Origin: Polyangiaceae bacterium
GTDB taxonomy: Bacteria > Myxococcota_A > Polyangia > Polyangiales > Polyangiaceae
Direction of reading: 5' to 3'
Assembly (NCBI GenBank): GCA_025936115.1
Contig: JAICTZ010000015.1
Coordinates: 123,635-187,634 of the forward strand
Length of the DNA: 64,000 nucleotides
A program made the position numbers and the translations under genes. Numbering within the stretch: position 1 is the stretch's first letter; each line of letters opens with the position of its first letter. The notes under the pieces are model-generated. The model was not told where the DNA came from, did no database searches, and saw only the letters and a list, made by a program, of their open reading frames with translations. Shown in pieces: positions 25,710 to 33,450 of this stretch.

Positions 25710-26098
25710 TCGCCGCCGGCAAGCAGCCTAGGATTTTGGTGGTCGAAGACGATCACGATATCCGCGAATCGGTCGTCGAAGTGCTCGAAGACGAGGGCTA
25801 CGGCGTGGACTCTGCGGGCGACGGACGTGAGGCACTGCGGGTCCTCTCCGAAGCGCACGAGAAGCCGGATCTGATTTTGCTCGACTTGATGATGCCGAAC
25901 ATGAACGGCTTCGAGTTTCGCGAGCAGCAGCTGAAGAACGCCGAGCACGCGACGATCCCCGTCGCCGTGCTCACGGCCGACGGTCAGGCTGGCGCCAAAG
26001 CCGCACAACTTCGCGCCGACGGGCTCGTCCGCAAGCCGGTGAAGATCCAACCCTTGCTCGAGATGGTGGCGCGGCTGATCGCGGAGCATGCGCCGTGA
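25706..26098 (+). CDS. Single-domain response regulator (CheY-like)
   Basis: A 130-aa stand-alone receiver starting at GTG 25706, which overlaps the previous stop (GTGA). The acidic pair is in ILVVEDDHDIRES, the acceptor Asp in LILLDLMMPNMNGF, the Thr position in AVLTADGQ and the Lys in LVRKPVKIQPLL. There is no output domain, so it acts through protein contacts or as a phosphate shuttle. Its place between two kinases and the heme oxygenase gene makes it the likely shared output or relay of the operon. Confidence 0.93.
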   Translation: MIAAGKQPRILVVEDDHDIRESVVEVLEDEGYGVDSAGDGREALRVLSEAHEKPDLILLDLMMPNMNGFEFREQQLKNAEHATIPVAVLTADGQAGAKAAQLRADGLVRKPVKIQPLLEMVARLIAEHAP

Positions 26099-26763
26099 CG
26101 CTGCTCGAGCGGCTGCGCGAGCGCACGGGGCCCTGGCACCGGCGACTCGAAGCGGAGCTTTCGCTCCTTACTCCCGGCAGCGACGAGCACGTCTACGCTC
26201 GCTACCTCGGCAAACTCTGGGGCTTCCACGCGCCGATCGAGCAGGCGCTCTCGCTCGTGACGGGACTCGAGCGAACGGGACTGTCGGTGGAACGGCGCGT
26301 GAAATGCCCCGCGCTCGTCGCTGACCTCGTGGCGCTCGGGCTCACGCGCGTCGAGCTCACCCGGCTACCGCGCTGCGGGTTTGCGCCGCAGCCAACCGAC
26401 GTTCCTTCGGCGCTCGGGTGCATGTACGTGCTCGAGGGCGCGACGCTCGGCGGCCAAGTCGTTTGCCGCGAGCTTCGCCGGCGGATGCCCCGGGTGCTCG
26501 AACGAGCGTCGAGCTACTTCACGATCTACGGCGCCGAAACCGGCGCGCGCTGGCGGGAGTTCACGCGCGTGCTCGGGGAGCGGCCGGGCGACGCCCGCGA
26601 GGAGGCGGCGGTGGTCGAGGCCGCCTGCGTGACCTTCCAAGGGCTCCATCGCTGGCTCGTCGAGCGGCCGAGCGCTGTTCGAGCCGCACGCGGCGGCGAC
26701 GCGCGTGACGCCGTCGTGCGGGAGGCAGTCCTAGCGCGAGAAGGAGCGCCGCTCGATGGCTAG
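26095..26763 (+). CDS. Biliverdin-producing heme oxygenase (BphO/HmuO-like)
   Basis: A 222-aa heme oxygenase. The proximal heme ligand is His15 in RERTGPWHRRLEAEL. The distal helix and flanking motif ALGCMYVLEGATLGGQVVCREL match the BphO group, followed by FTIYGAETGARWREF. The enzyme opens heme to biliverdin, releasing CO and iron. The GTG start overlaps the response regulator stop (GTGA) and the 3' end overlaps the next gene by 8 bp. No bacteriophytochrome is seen in the window. The adjacent bilin reductase, two genes further on, is the obvious consumer of biliverdin. Confidence 0.92.
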   Translation: MTLLERLRERTGPWHRRLEAELSLLTPGSDEHVYARYLGKLWGFHAPIEQALSLVTGLERTGLSVERRVKCPALVADLVALGLTRVELTRLPRCGFAPQPTDVPSALGCMYVLEGATLGGQVVCRELRRRMPRVLERASSYFTIYGAETGARWREFTRVLGERPGDAREEAAVVEAACVTFQGLHRWLVERPSAVRAARGGDARDAVVREAVLAREGAPLDG

Positions 26764-27436
26764 CGCCGCAACCGAGGCGCGGCCCGATCTCGCGACGGTG
26801 CGGGCGCGCTACCTCGAAGCTCAGCTGCACGGCAATCGGCGTGAAGCGCTCCGGCTCGTGATCGACGAGGCCTTCGCGCGCGGCGCGTCCGCGCTCGAGG
26901 TCGAGCTCGAGGTGATTCAAGAAGCGCAGCGCGAGATCGGCCGGCTTTGGCAGGAAAATAGCATCACCATCGCCGAGGAGCACATGGCGACGGCAATCTC
27001 CAACATGGCCCTCGCGCACCTTTACGATCACGCGCCGCGCGAACGCTCGAACGGCAAGAAGGTAGTCGTCGCGTGCATCGAAGGCGAGCTCCACGACTTT
27101 CCGGCGCGCCTCGTCGCCGACGCGCTCGACCTCGCCGGGTTCGACGTGCGCTACCTCGGCGCCAACGTGCCGACCGACAGCTTGCTCGCCGTGCTCGACC
27201 GAGAAAAACCCGACCTCCTCGCCCTCTCCGTCACGATGATCTTCAACGTGCCCGCACTCCGCAACGCCACCGCGCGCGTCCGCGAACACACCGCGGGCAG
27301 CCTTCCGATCGCCATGGGTGGCGGAGCCTTGAGTTGGATGAACGCGCTCGCCGCGGAGCTGCAGGCCGACGTCACGGCCTGCGACGCGCGCGAGCTCGTC
27401 GAATCGGCGCGCCGCCTGCTCGGAGTCGGCCCGTGA
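26756..27436 (+). CDS. Cobalamin-binding sensor-like protein with CarH-type W-x9-E-H motif
   Basis: A 226-aa soluble protein with the two-part B12 module: helical cap (about 10-95) and Rossmann domain (about 100-220). The cap has Trp65-x9-Glu75-His76 (WQENSITIAEEH), which in CarH-type photoreceptors packs against adenosylcobalamin. The Rossmann part has EGELHDFPARLVADAL, with His113 in the place of the lower axial ligand, then VRYLGANVPTDSLL. The MerR-like DNA-binding domain of CarH is missing, so it would act by protein contacts. Position between heme oxygenase and the bilin genes suggests a linked light or redox sensor; methyltransferase corrinoid carrier is an alternative. Confidence 0.88.
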   Translation: MASAATEARPDLATVRARYLEAQLHGNRREALRLVIDEAFARGASALEVELEVIQEAQREIGRLWQENSITIAEEHMATAISNMALAHLYDHAPRERSNGKKVVVACIEGELHDFPARLVADALDLAGFDVRYLGANVPTDSLLAVLDREKPDLLALSVTMIFNVPALRNATARVREHTAGSLPIAMGGGALSWMNALAAELQADVTACDARELVESARRLLGVGP

Positions 27437-28206
27437 CGGCCGAGCTCGTTACAGAGCTCGCGCGTGAGGCGCCCGCGCTTTCGGCCAGCGTCATCGCGGC
27501 GATGTACGAACATCCGTTCTGGCTCGAACGTTTCGGTGAACGTGGGCGAAAATTCGCGGGCGAGGACGGGCAGCAGCATGTCGCTTATCTCGTGCAAGCG
27601 GTCGTAGCGCAGGATCCGGCCGTGCTGACCCGTTACGCACGCTGGCTGCGCTCGGTGCTCACGACGCGCGGCATGTGCTCGCGTCACCTCGAGGAAAATT
27701 TCGAACGCCTGGCGCGCGCCATCGGCGCAACCATAAAAGACGCGGCCGTCGCGACGGAATACCTGCGTGAGGCATGCCTCGCGCTGCGCTACGAGGCGAA
27801 TCCGGCGCGCGAGCTGCAAGACGCCGCGCCGCGTCTCGCCGACGCGGCCGCCGCCGACCTCGAGCGCGCGCACCCGGGAGCGATTTCCGTCTGGGGCACG
27901 CACGGCGAGGTCGCCCATCGGGACGACCTCTTGCATTACTTGTCGTACCTGAGCGATGGGGCCGAGATCCGCAAAGCGGACGGCTTCGTGAATTACGTCG
28001 CGTTCGTCTACGGGAACGCCGTGGAGCGGGGCCGCCACGCCGAGCTCGTGATCGCAGCGCTCGGAGCGTTCTCGACGCTCGTCGCGCACGATCGCGCGCT
28101 GTCCGTCGCCGCCAAGGCATTCTGCGCGCGAGCGTTCGAAGACGCGGCCGAACGCATCGCCACACGCGCCGTGACACGTCCCGTCGAGACCAGGAGCGCA
28201 CCTTGA
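27433..28206 (+). CDS. Putative bilin-biosynthesis-associated globin-like protein (BBAG candidate)
   Basis: A 257-aa, mostly helical soluble protein starting at GTG 27433 (GTGA overlap). No motif identifies it directly. The first half has YEHPFWLERFGERGRKF, then GQQHVAYLVQAVVAQDPAVL, YARWLRSVLTTRGMCSRHL and ENFERLARAIG. This amphipathic pattern with a conserved-looking His and a Cys would suit an alpha-helical bilin- or heme-binding globin fold. It lies between the cobalamin sensor and the bilin reductase, where published pre-PcyA clusters carry BBAGs (phycobiliprotein relatives). The second half (about 120-257) could be another helical domain. The globin assignment is inference from context and helicity, unverified. 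Confidence 0.55.
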   Translation: MTAELVTELAREAPALSASVIAAMYEHPFWLERFGERGRKFAGEDGQQHVAYLVQAVVAQDPAVLTRYARWLRSVLTTRGMCSRHLEENFERLARAIGATIKDAAVATEYLREACLALRYEANPARELQDAAPRLADAAAADLERAHPGAISVWGTHGEVAHRDDLLHYLSYLSDGAEIRKADGFVNYVAFVYGNAVERGRHAELVIAALGAFSTLVAHDRALSVAAKAFCARAFEDAAERIATRAVTRPVETRSAP

Positions 28207-28955
28207 GTGTCGCCCCTGACCGCGCCAGCGACGCCCCGGTGCTCGCGAGCGGCCTCGACGCGTTGAGCGCGCAGGCGGAGCGCGCGCTCGCGCGGGGACT
28301 CGGACTGCGTGCCGTAACGGTACCGCCCGAGCTCGCGCGGCTCGAAGGCACGTTCCGCGGCGCGCCGGTGTTGCTCGAGGCGCGCGCCTACCGCGGACCG
28401 CACACCGCGTACGCCCGCGTCGTGCAAGTACGCGGACCAGAGCTCGCGATCCTCAACGTGCTCTGTCTTTCGGCGCCGGAACGGGCGCTGCCGATCCTCG
28501 GCGTCGATCTCGTGGCGCTCGCTCGCGACACGCTCGTTGCGGTCGCGGATCTTTCGCCGCTGCACCCCGATCCGGCCGTGCGTGCGCGCCAGCTCGAGCC
28601 GCTCGCTCGGCGCCGCCGCGAGCGCCCGCTCGCATTGCCGGCCGGCGAGCTACCGGCGTGGTGCGCCGCGTGGTTTTCGCCGGAGGCGCTGCTCACGCGC
28701 GTGCCTGCCGGAGCGTTGCCGCTCGTCACGGAAGCCGTTCATGCCTACGTCGACGCGTACGTCGAGCTCGCGCGCACGAGCGAGCCTGACGCGAACGCGG
28801 TCGACGCGATCAGCGCGGGGCAACGCGGCTACGCGCGCGCTCACATCGAGCACGACCGTGGACTCGCCCTGCTCAAGAAGCTGTTCGACCCCGCGCTCGC
28901 GGAACGCTTCCTCACGCAAGTGCTCTTTCCCGAGAGGACTCCGTCGTGGCCCTAG
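28203..28955 (+). CDS. Ferredoxin-dependent bilin reductase (PcyA/HY2 superfamily, pre-PcyA-like)
   Basis: A 250-aa enzyme starting at TTG 28203, which overlaps the previous stop (TTGA). It aligns along its length with PcyA. LEARAYRGP corresponds to VIENRCYQTP, LPILGVDLVAL to LPLFGCDIVAG, VAVADLSPLHPD to AAIADLSPTQSD, and LFDPALAERFLTQVLFP to AFGEAWAERYMSQVLF. Asp102 matches the central PcyA Asp105. PcyA His88 is replaced by Asn85 and Glu76 by Val74, so a four-electron phycocyanobilin-type reduction is unlikely; another reduced bilin is expected. Biliverdin would come from the heme oxygenase gene in the same operon. It needs ferredoxin from elsewhere. Confidence 0.9.
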   Translation: MSVAPDRASDAPVLASGLDALSAQAERALARGLGLRAVTVPPELARLEGTFRGAPVLLEARAYRGPHTAYARVVQVRGPELAILNVLCLSAPERALPILGVDLVALARDTLVAVADLSPLHPDPAVRARQLEPLARRRRERPLALPAGELPAWCAAWFSPEALLTRVPAGALPLVTEAVHAYVDAYVELARTSEPDANAVDAISAGQRGYARAHIEHDRGLALLKKLFDPALAERFLTQVLFPERTPSWP

Positions 28956-30478
28956 CTGAAACCGTCGACTGGGAGGACGAGAGCCGGGAGCTCGCGCTCA
29001 CTTGCGAGGGCGATGGCTGCATCCTGTGGCTCGACGGCCGCGCGCGTCGCCTGCTCGGCGGCAAGCCGGGCGACGCGTTTCTCTCGCTGGTCGTGCCCGG
29101 GACGGAAGAGAAGGCGCGGGCTTTGCTCGCCAAGGCGCAAGCCGGCAAGGTCACGGGCTGGGAAATCCCGCTCGTCGCGCAGGCACGGGCCGCGACGGTG
29201 TGCTTCAGCGCAAAGCCGGGCGCCGGCGGCCGCGTGCACCTGCACGGGCTCGTCATGCCGGAGGGCTACGGCGAGACCGTGCGCCAGCTCGGCGCAACCA
29301 TGGATGAAATGGTCGGTCTGCACCGCGAAATCTCGAGCCAGAAGCGCGAGCTCGCCGAGCAGCACGCGTCGCTCGCCCGAGCATACCGCGAGCTCGAGGA
29401 GTCGAACCGCGGCGTGCTCGCGCTACACGCCGAGCTCGCGGACAAGGCCGACATTTTGAAGCGCGCCGCGGACGTGAAGAGCCGCGTCGTCGCCAACGTG
29501 AGTCACGAGTTTCGGACGCCGCTCCACACCATTCTCGGACTCTCGAAGGTCTTGCTCGACGCCTCAGACGGGCCGCTCACCGCCGAGCAGGAGAAGCAGG
29601 TGCGCTTCATCCGCAGCTCGGCCGAGGAGCTCTCGACGCTCGTCAACGACGTGCTCGACCTCTCGAAGGCCGAGTCGGGCACCGCCATCGTTCGGCCGGA
29701 GAAGTTCGCGGCCACCGACTTCCTCTCGGCCCTGCGCGGGCAGCTCCGCCCGGTGACCGCGCCCGCAAACGGTGTGGAGCTCGTGTTCGAGGAGCCGCCG
29801 CCCGCGCTCATGCTCGAGACCGATCAGGGCAAAGTCGCGCAGATCGTGCGCAACCTGATCACGAACGCGCTCAAATTCACCGAAGCGGGCGCGGTGCGCG
29901 TGTCCGTGAGCGAAGGCGACGGCACGGCCTATTTCCGCGTCCAGGACAGCGGCATCGGCGTCGCACCCCAAGACCACGACCGCATCTTCGAAGAGTTCGG
30001 CCAAGTCGAGAGCCCGGTGCAAGCGCGCGTGAAGGGCACGGGACTCGGCCTGCCGCTCTCGCGCAAGCTCGCGGAGCTGCTCGGCGGCACGCTGACGCTC
30101 GAGAGCGAGCTCGGCCTTGGCTCGACGTTCACGCTCGCCATCCCCGCGTCGCACCCCGAGGTGCGCGAGCTCGCACGCATCGAAAATGAGCCGCGCGATC
30201 CCGACACCAAAGACATTCCGGTCCTCGTCGTCACCGTGACGAACGACGAGACGACGGCGTTCGACGTGCTCGACGAGCTCAAGGCGGATCCGCGCACGCG
30301 CGGCATTCCCGTCGTGATCGTCACCTCGCACCTGCTCGACACCGAGGACCGACGCCGACTCGCCGCCGAAACGGAGGCGATCTTGTCCAAAGACAGCCTC
30401 TCGCGCGAGCTTGCCATCAACCGTATTCGCGAGGCGCTCCAAAAATCGGGCATGCGTGAGCGCCGCTTCGAGAGTTGA
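28946..30478 (+). CDS. Sensor histidine kinase with PAS-like N-terminus and a shortened receiver
   Basis: A 510-aa soluble kinase; GTG start overlaps the bilin reductase end by 10 bp. The N-terminal 105 residues look like a small PAS-type sensor (LALTCEGDGCILWLDGRAR). A coiled coil follows, then HisKA with acceptor His in RVVANVSHEFRTPLHTIL and HATPase with QDSGIGV and GTGLGLPLSRKL. The C-terminal 95 residues resemble a receiver (PVLVVTVTNDE, FDVLDELKADPRTRGIPVV, IVTSHLLDTED), but the stretch that should hold the acceptor Asp is gone. It probably cannot be phosphorylated. Its place next to the bilin genes makes it a candidate for reading a bilin-protein signal. Confidence 0.92.
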   Translation: MALAETVDWEDESRELALTCEGDGCILWLDGRARRLLGGKPGDAFLSLVVPGTEEKARALLAKAQAGKVTGWEIPLVAQARAATVCFSAKPGAGGRVHLHGLVMPEGYGETVRQLGATMDEMVGLHREISSQKRELAEQHASLARAYRELEESNRGVLALHAELADKADILKRAADVKSRVVANVSHEFRTPLHTILGLSKVLLDASDGPLTAEQEKQVRFIRSSAEELSTLVNDVLDLSKAESGTAIVRPEKFAATDFLSALRGQLRPVTAPANGVELVFEEPPPALMLETDQGKVAQIVRNLITNALKFTEAGAVRVSVSEGDGTAYFRVQDSGIGVAPQDHDRIFEEFGQVESPVQARVKGTGLGLPLSRKLAELLGGTLTLESELGLGSTFTLAIPASHPEVRELARIENEPRDPDTKDIPVLVVTVTNDETTAFDVLDELKADPRTRGIPVVIVTSHLLDTEDRRRLAAETEAILSKDSLSRELAINRIREALQKSGMRERRFES

Positions 30479-30481
30479 AAC

Positions 30482-31621
30482 ATGGTGAGCGAGAACTCAG
30501 CGCGGCCCACCGTGCTCAACGTCAACGATCGCATGGCGAGCCGCTACCTCGTCACGCAGATGCTGCGCACGTCGGGGTTCGACGTGGCGGAGGCGCCGGA
30601 CGGAACGAGCGCCCTCGCTCTCGCGCGGGAGGCGCCGGACGCGATCGTGCTCGACGTGAACTTGCCGGACCTCAGCGGCTACGAGGTGTGTCGCTTGCTG
30701 AAGGCGGCGCCCGAAACGCAGTCGATTCCGGTGCTGCTCACGTCCGCGGCGCGCACGGCGTCGGAACACCGCGTCGAAGGGCTCGACGCCGGCGCCGACG
30801 CGTACCTCGTGCAGCCGTTCGAGTCGAGCGAGCTCTCGGCGACCGTGCGCGCGCTCTTGCGCATCCGCGCCGCCGAACGCGACGCGACGCGCCTCGCGAA
30901 AGAGCTCGAACAAGCCGTCAAGATTCGCGACGACTTCATGTCGATCGCTTCGCACGAGCTCAAGACGCCGCTCACGAGCCTGCAGCTCCAGCTCGACGGC
31001 ATCCAGCGCAAGCTCGAAAAAGGCTCGCCGAACGACAGTGAGGCGACCATCGCCAAAAAGCTCACGACGGCCATCCGCCAGACCGATCGGCTCGCGGTGC
31101 TCGTCGATGACCTGCTCGCCGTTTCGGCGATTACCCAGGGCCGCCTCGCGCTCGAACCGAAGGACGTCGATCTCGAAGTCGTCGTGCGCGAAGCCGTCGA
31201 AGCGCTCACCGCCGACGCCGCGCGTTCCGGCTCCGAGCTCCGCGTCGAAATCGCCGGGCCGATCCGCGTGCGCGCCGATCCGGTTCACCTCGGCCGTGTC
31301 GTGACGAACCTCGTCTCGAACGCCATCAAATACGGCTCCGAAAGGCCGATCGAAGTGTCGCTCACCGAAGAGGCGCGCGGCGTGCGCTTGGTCGTGCGCG
31401 ATCGCGGCATCGGCGTGGCGGCCGCGGATCGCGAGCGAATCTTCGGCCGTTTCGAGCGCGCCGTGTCGACCGGAAACTACGGCGGGCTCGGGCTCGGACT
31501 CTTCATCAGCCGCCAAATCGTCGAGGCTCATCAGGGCAGCGTGCGCATCGAGCCGAGCGAGGGCGCGGGCACGAGCTTCGTCGTCGAGCTGCCGTTCGAC
31601 GGACTCGCGGCTCGCAGATGA
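30482..31621 (+). CDS. Receiver-histidine kinase (REC-HisKA-HATPase), last gene of the operon
   Basis: A 379-aa soluble protein. The receiver (about 10-128) has acceptor Asp in AIVLDVNLPDLSGYE and a Gln where the conserved Lys is usually found (AYLVQPFESSEL). HisKA has DFMSIASHELKTPLTSLQLQ, and HATPase has VTNLVSNAIKYG, DRGIGV and GLGLGLFISRQIVEAH. The acidic pair at the start is partly lost (VLNVNDRMASR instead of VDD), so phosphorylation may be weak. It begins three bases after the preceding stop. No transcription factor ends this operon, so output is likely through the stand-alone receiver or methylation genes. Confidence 0.93.
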   Translation: MVSENSARPTVLNVNDRMASRYLVTQMLRTSGFDVAEAPDGTSALALAREAPDAIVLDVNLPDLSGYEVCRLLKAAPETQSIPVLLTSAARTASEHRVEGLDAGADAYLVQPFESSELSATVRALLRIRAAERDATRLAKELEQAVKIRDDFMSIASHELKTPLTSLQLQLDGIQRKLEKGSPNDSEATIAKKLTTAIRQTDRLAVLVDDLLAVSAITQGRLALEPKDVDLEVVVREAVEALTADAARSGSELRVEIAGPIRVRADPVHLGRVVTNLVSNAIKYGSERPIEVSLTEEARGVRLVVRDRGIGVAAADRERIFGRFERAVSTGNYGGLGLGLFISRQIVEAHQGSVRIEPSEGAGTSFVVELPFDGLAARR

Positions 31622-31719
31622 GAAAAAATTCTTCGCGAGTTTCGCACGCCGGCCGACCGCTCGACGCTGGGCGGCGCATTTCGTGATCGCACGCGCGACA
31701 CGCTCCGATTATTCGGGCC

Positions 31720-32808
31720 GTGGAGCGACCTTTCGCACTGCTCGTCGGGTTGAGCGTCGTCTGCACGACCGCGGTCGGCCACGCGGCTCCGCGGCTCGTG
31801 TACCAGGGTACGGCGGGTTGTCCGGGCGGCGCAGAGTTCGTCGCCGCCGTGCACGCACGCGGCGGCACCGTCGTCCTCGATGCTACCGGAAACGACGAGA
31901 TCGACGTCGTCATCCAACGAGCAGGCGACGCTTATCGTGGCACGGTGCGCGTCCGAACCGACGGACAGAGCTCGGGCGAGCGCGAAGTGCGCTCACCGGC
32001 GTGCGCCGAGGTCGCCGACGGGCTCGCCATCGTGTCGGCGCTCGCGTCGAGGAGCGGCAGCCTGCCCGAACCGGCTCGAACCGAGGCGCCTGAACCGGCG
32101 AGCGCTGACACGAGCACCGCCGCAGCGGCCAAGAATGAAGCTCCGGCGTCTCCAGCGAGCGTCCCGCAAGCGCTGCCGGCGCCGAGCACACGCCTCCACA
32201 CCGTCGGCCAATTCCACGACGAGACGCTCAGCGTCACGAGCGGACAGCTCGGCGTGCGCAACGACACGGCCGTGACGCTCGAGGCCGGCGCGCTCTTCGG
32301 CATCGTGCCCGGGGCCGTCGTCCCGCGCTTCGATCTCACGCTCGCGCGCACCAATTTCATCACGACCCCCGACGGCGCGGGCCACATCATCGGCAGCATC
32401 CTGCGCTCACGCTGGACCGTGTTCTCGCCTACCGAATACCGTCACTCCGATTGGTCAGCGCGACTTTTTGCCTTCAAGGCGAGCATCGGCGGCTGCTCAC
32501 CGCTCGTTTACGACTTGAGTGGTTTCGTCCTGCTCGCGTGCGGCGAGATCGGCGCGGGCGTCGCTCGAGTGACGACGAAGGATCCGAACGGTCACACGAC
32601 GAAAGACGAGACCCTGGGGCTCGGCACCGTCGCCGTCGAGCTCGATGCTCGCTACAACTTGGGCAGGCTCTTTCATGTCGGCGTCACGGCGGGCGGAGAG
32701 GTCTGGGCCAGCCAAATCAAGGCCCACGCCGGCGACGGCAGCCAGATTTTTCACACGAATCTGCTCGGCGCTTACGCAGTCGCGGGTATCGGCATGCATT
32801 TTTGGTGA
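31720..32808 (+). CDS. Hypothetical exported, probably outer-membrane protein
   Basis: A 362-aa protein starting at GTG 31720, with a signal peptide ending AVGHAAP. The N-terminal 100 residues have a paired Cys (GTAGCPGG, SPACAEV) and resemble small periplasmic modules common in front of barrel proteins. An Ala/Pro/Ser linker (about 115-155) follows. The rest has alternating hydrophobic strands and Gly-rich turns ending GAYAVAGIGMHFW, with a terminal Trp typical of outer-membrane barrels. It lies upstream of an ECF sigma factor gene on the same strand with a 30-bp gap. Function unknown. Confidence 0.72.
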   Translation: MERPFALLVGLSVVCTTAVGHAAPRLVYQGTAGCPGGAEFVAAVHARGGTVVLDATGNDEIDVVIQRAGDAYRGTVRVRTDGQSSGEREVRSPACAEVADGLAIVSALASRSGSLPEPARTEAPEPASADTSTAAAAKNEAPASPASVPQALPAPSTRLHTVGQFHDETLSVTSGQLGVRNDTAVTLEAGALFGIVPGAVVPRFDLTLARTNFITTPDGAGHIIGSILRSRWTVFSPTEYRHSDWSARLFAFKASIGGCSPLVYDLSGFVLLACGEIGAGVARVTTKDPNGHTTKDETLGLGTVAVELDARYNLGRLFHVGVTAGGEVWASQIKAHAGDGSQIFHTNLLGAYAVAGIGMHFW

Positions 32809-32838
32809 TCGCCGCGGAGGCGGCGTGCGATTAGCGGG

Positions 32839-33450
32839 ATGGTGACGACGGCTGGCTCTTTTGGCAGACGCGCATTCGTGGCGGACCAGGACATCACCCA
32901 GGTTCGCGCTGAGCTTCCCGCCACGAGCCTGACGCTCGAGCTCAAGCCGCTATTCGAGCGTCACTATGCGTCCGTGTGGCGACTGCTGCGGCGCTTCGGC
33001 GTGCCGTCGGCGGCGCTCGACGACGCCGCGCAGGAGGTATTTTGGATCGCCGCGCGTCGCTTGGCCGACATCCGCGCCGGCAGTGAGGCGGCCTTTTTGT
33101 ATGGGGTCGCGCTGCGCGTCGCCTCCAATCTCCTGCGACGCGAACGCCACCCTGCCGCCGACGAGCTCGAGCTGTCGTTCCTTGCCCATTCGGGGCCCTC
33201 GCCCGAGGAGGTCCTCGCCGAGCGCCAGCGCCGCGCGCTGCTCGACGCCGTGCTCGCACGCATGCCGCTCGAGCTGCGCACTGTCTTCGTTCTGTTCGAG
33301 CTCGAAGGACTCGAGGTACGCGCCATTGCCGAGCTCGAAGGTCTGCCCGTCGGAACCGCGAGCTCACGCTTGCGTCGCGCGCGCGAGGAGTTTTCGGCCA
33401 TCGCGCGTCGCGTGCGCGCCGCGCTCGAAACGCGCGGAGGACTACGCTGA
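32839..33450 (+). CDS. ECF-type RNA polymerase sigma factor
   Basis: A 203-aa sigma-70 family protein with only regions 2 and 4. Region 2: LFERHYASVWRLLRRFGV, ALDDAAQEVFWIAARRL. Region 4: RMPLELRTVFVLFELEGL, AIAELEGLPVGTASSRLRRAREEF, a clear helix-turn-helix. The 30-residue N-terminal extension is poorly conserved, and a GTG at 32881 may be the true start. The stop overlaps the next gene (TGATG), which encodes a membrane protein likely to act as its anti-sigma factor. Confidence 0.93.
   Translation: MVTTAGSFGRRAFVADQDITQVRAELPATSLTLELKPLFERHYASVWRLLRRFGVPSAALDDAAQEVFWIAARRLADIRAGSEAAFLYGVALRVASNLLRRERHPAADELELSFLAHSGPSPEEVLAERQRRALLDAVLARMPLELRTVFVLFELEGLEVRAIAELEGLPVGTASSRLRRAREEFSAIARRVRAALETRGGLR

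Noticed and set aside
19637..31621. Phytochrome or cyanobacteriochrome kinase in the bilin operon
   Set aside because: The only GAF domain (first kinase) has no bilin-type Cys or DIP/PASDIP motif, and no PHY domain is present.
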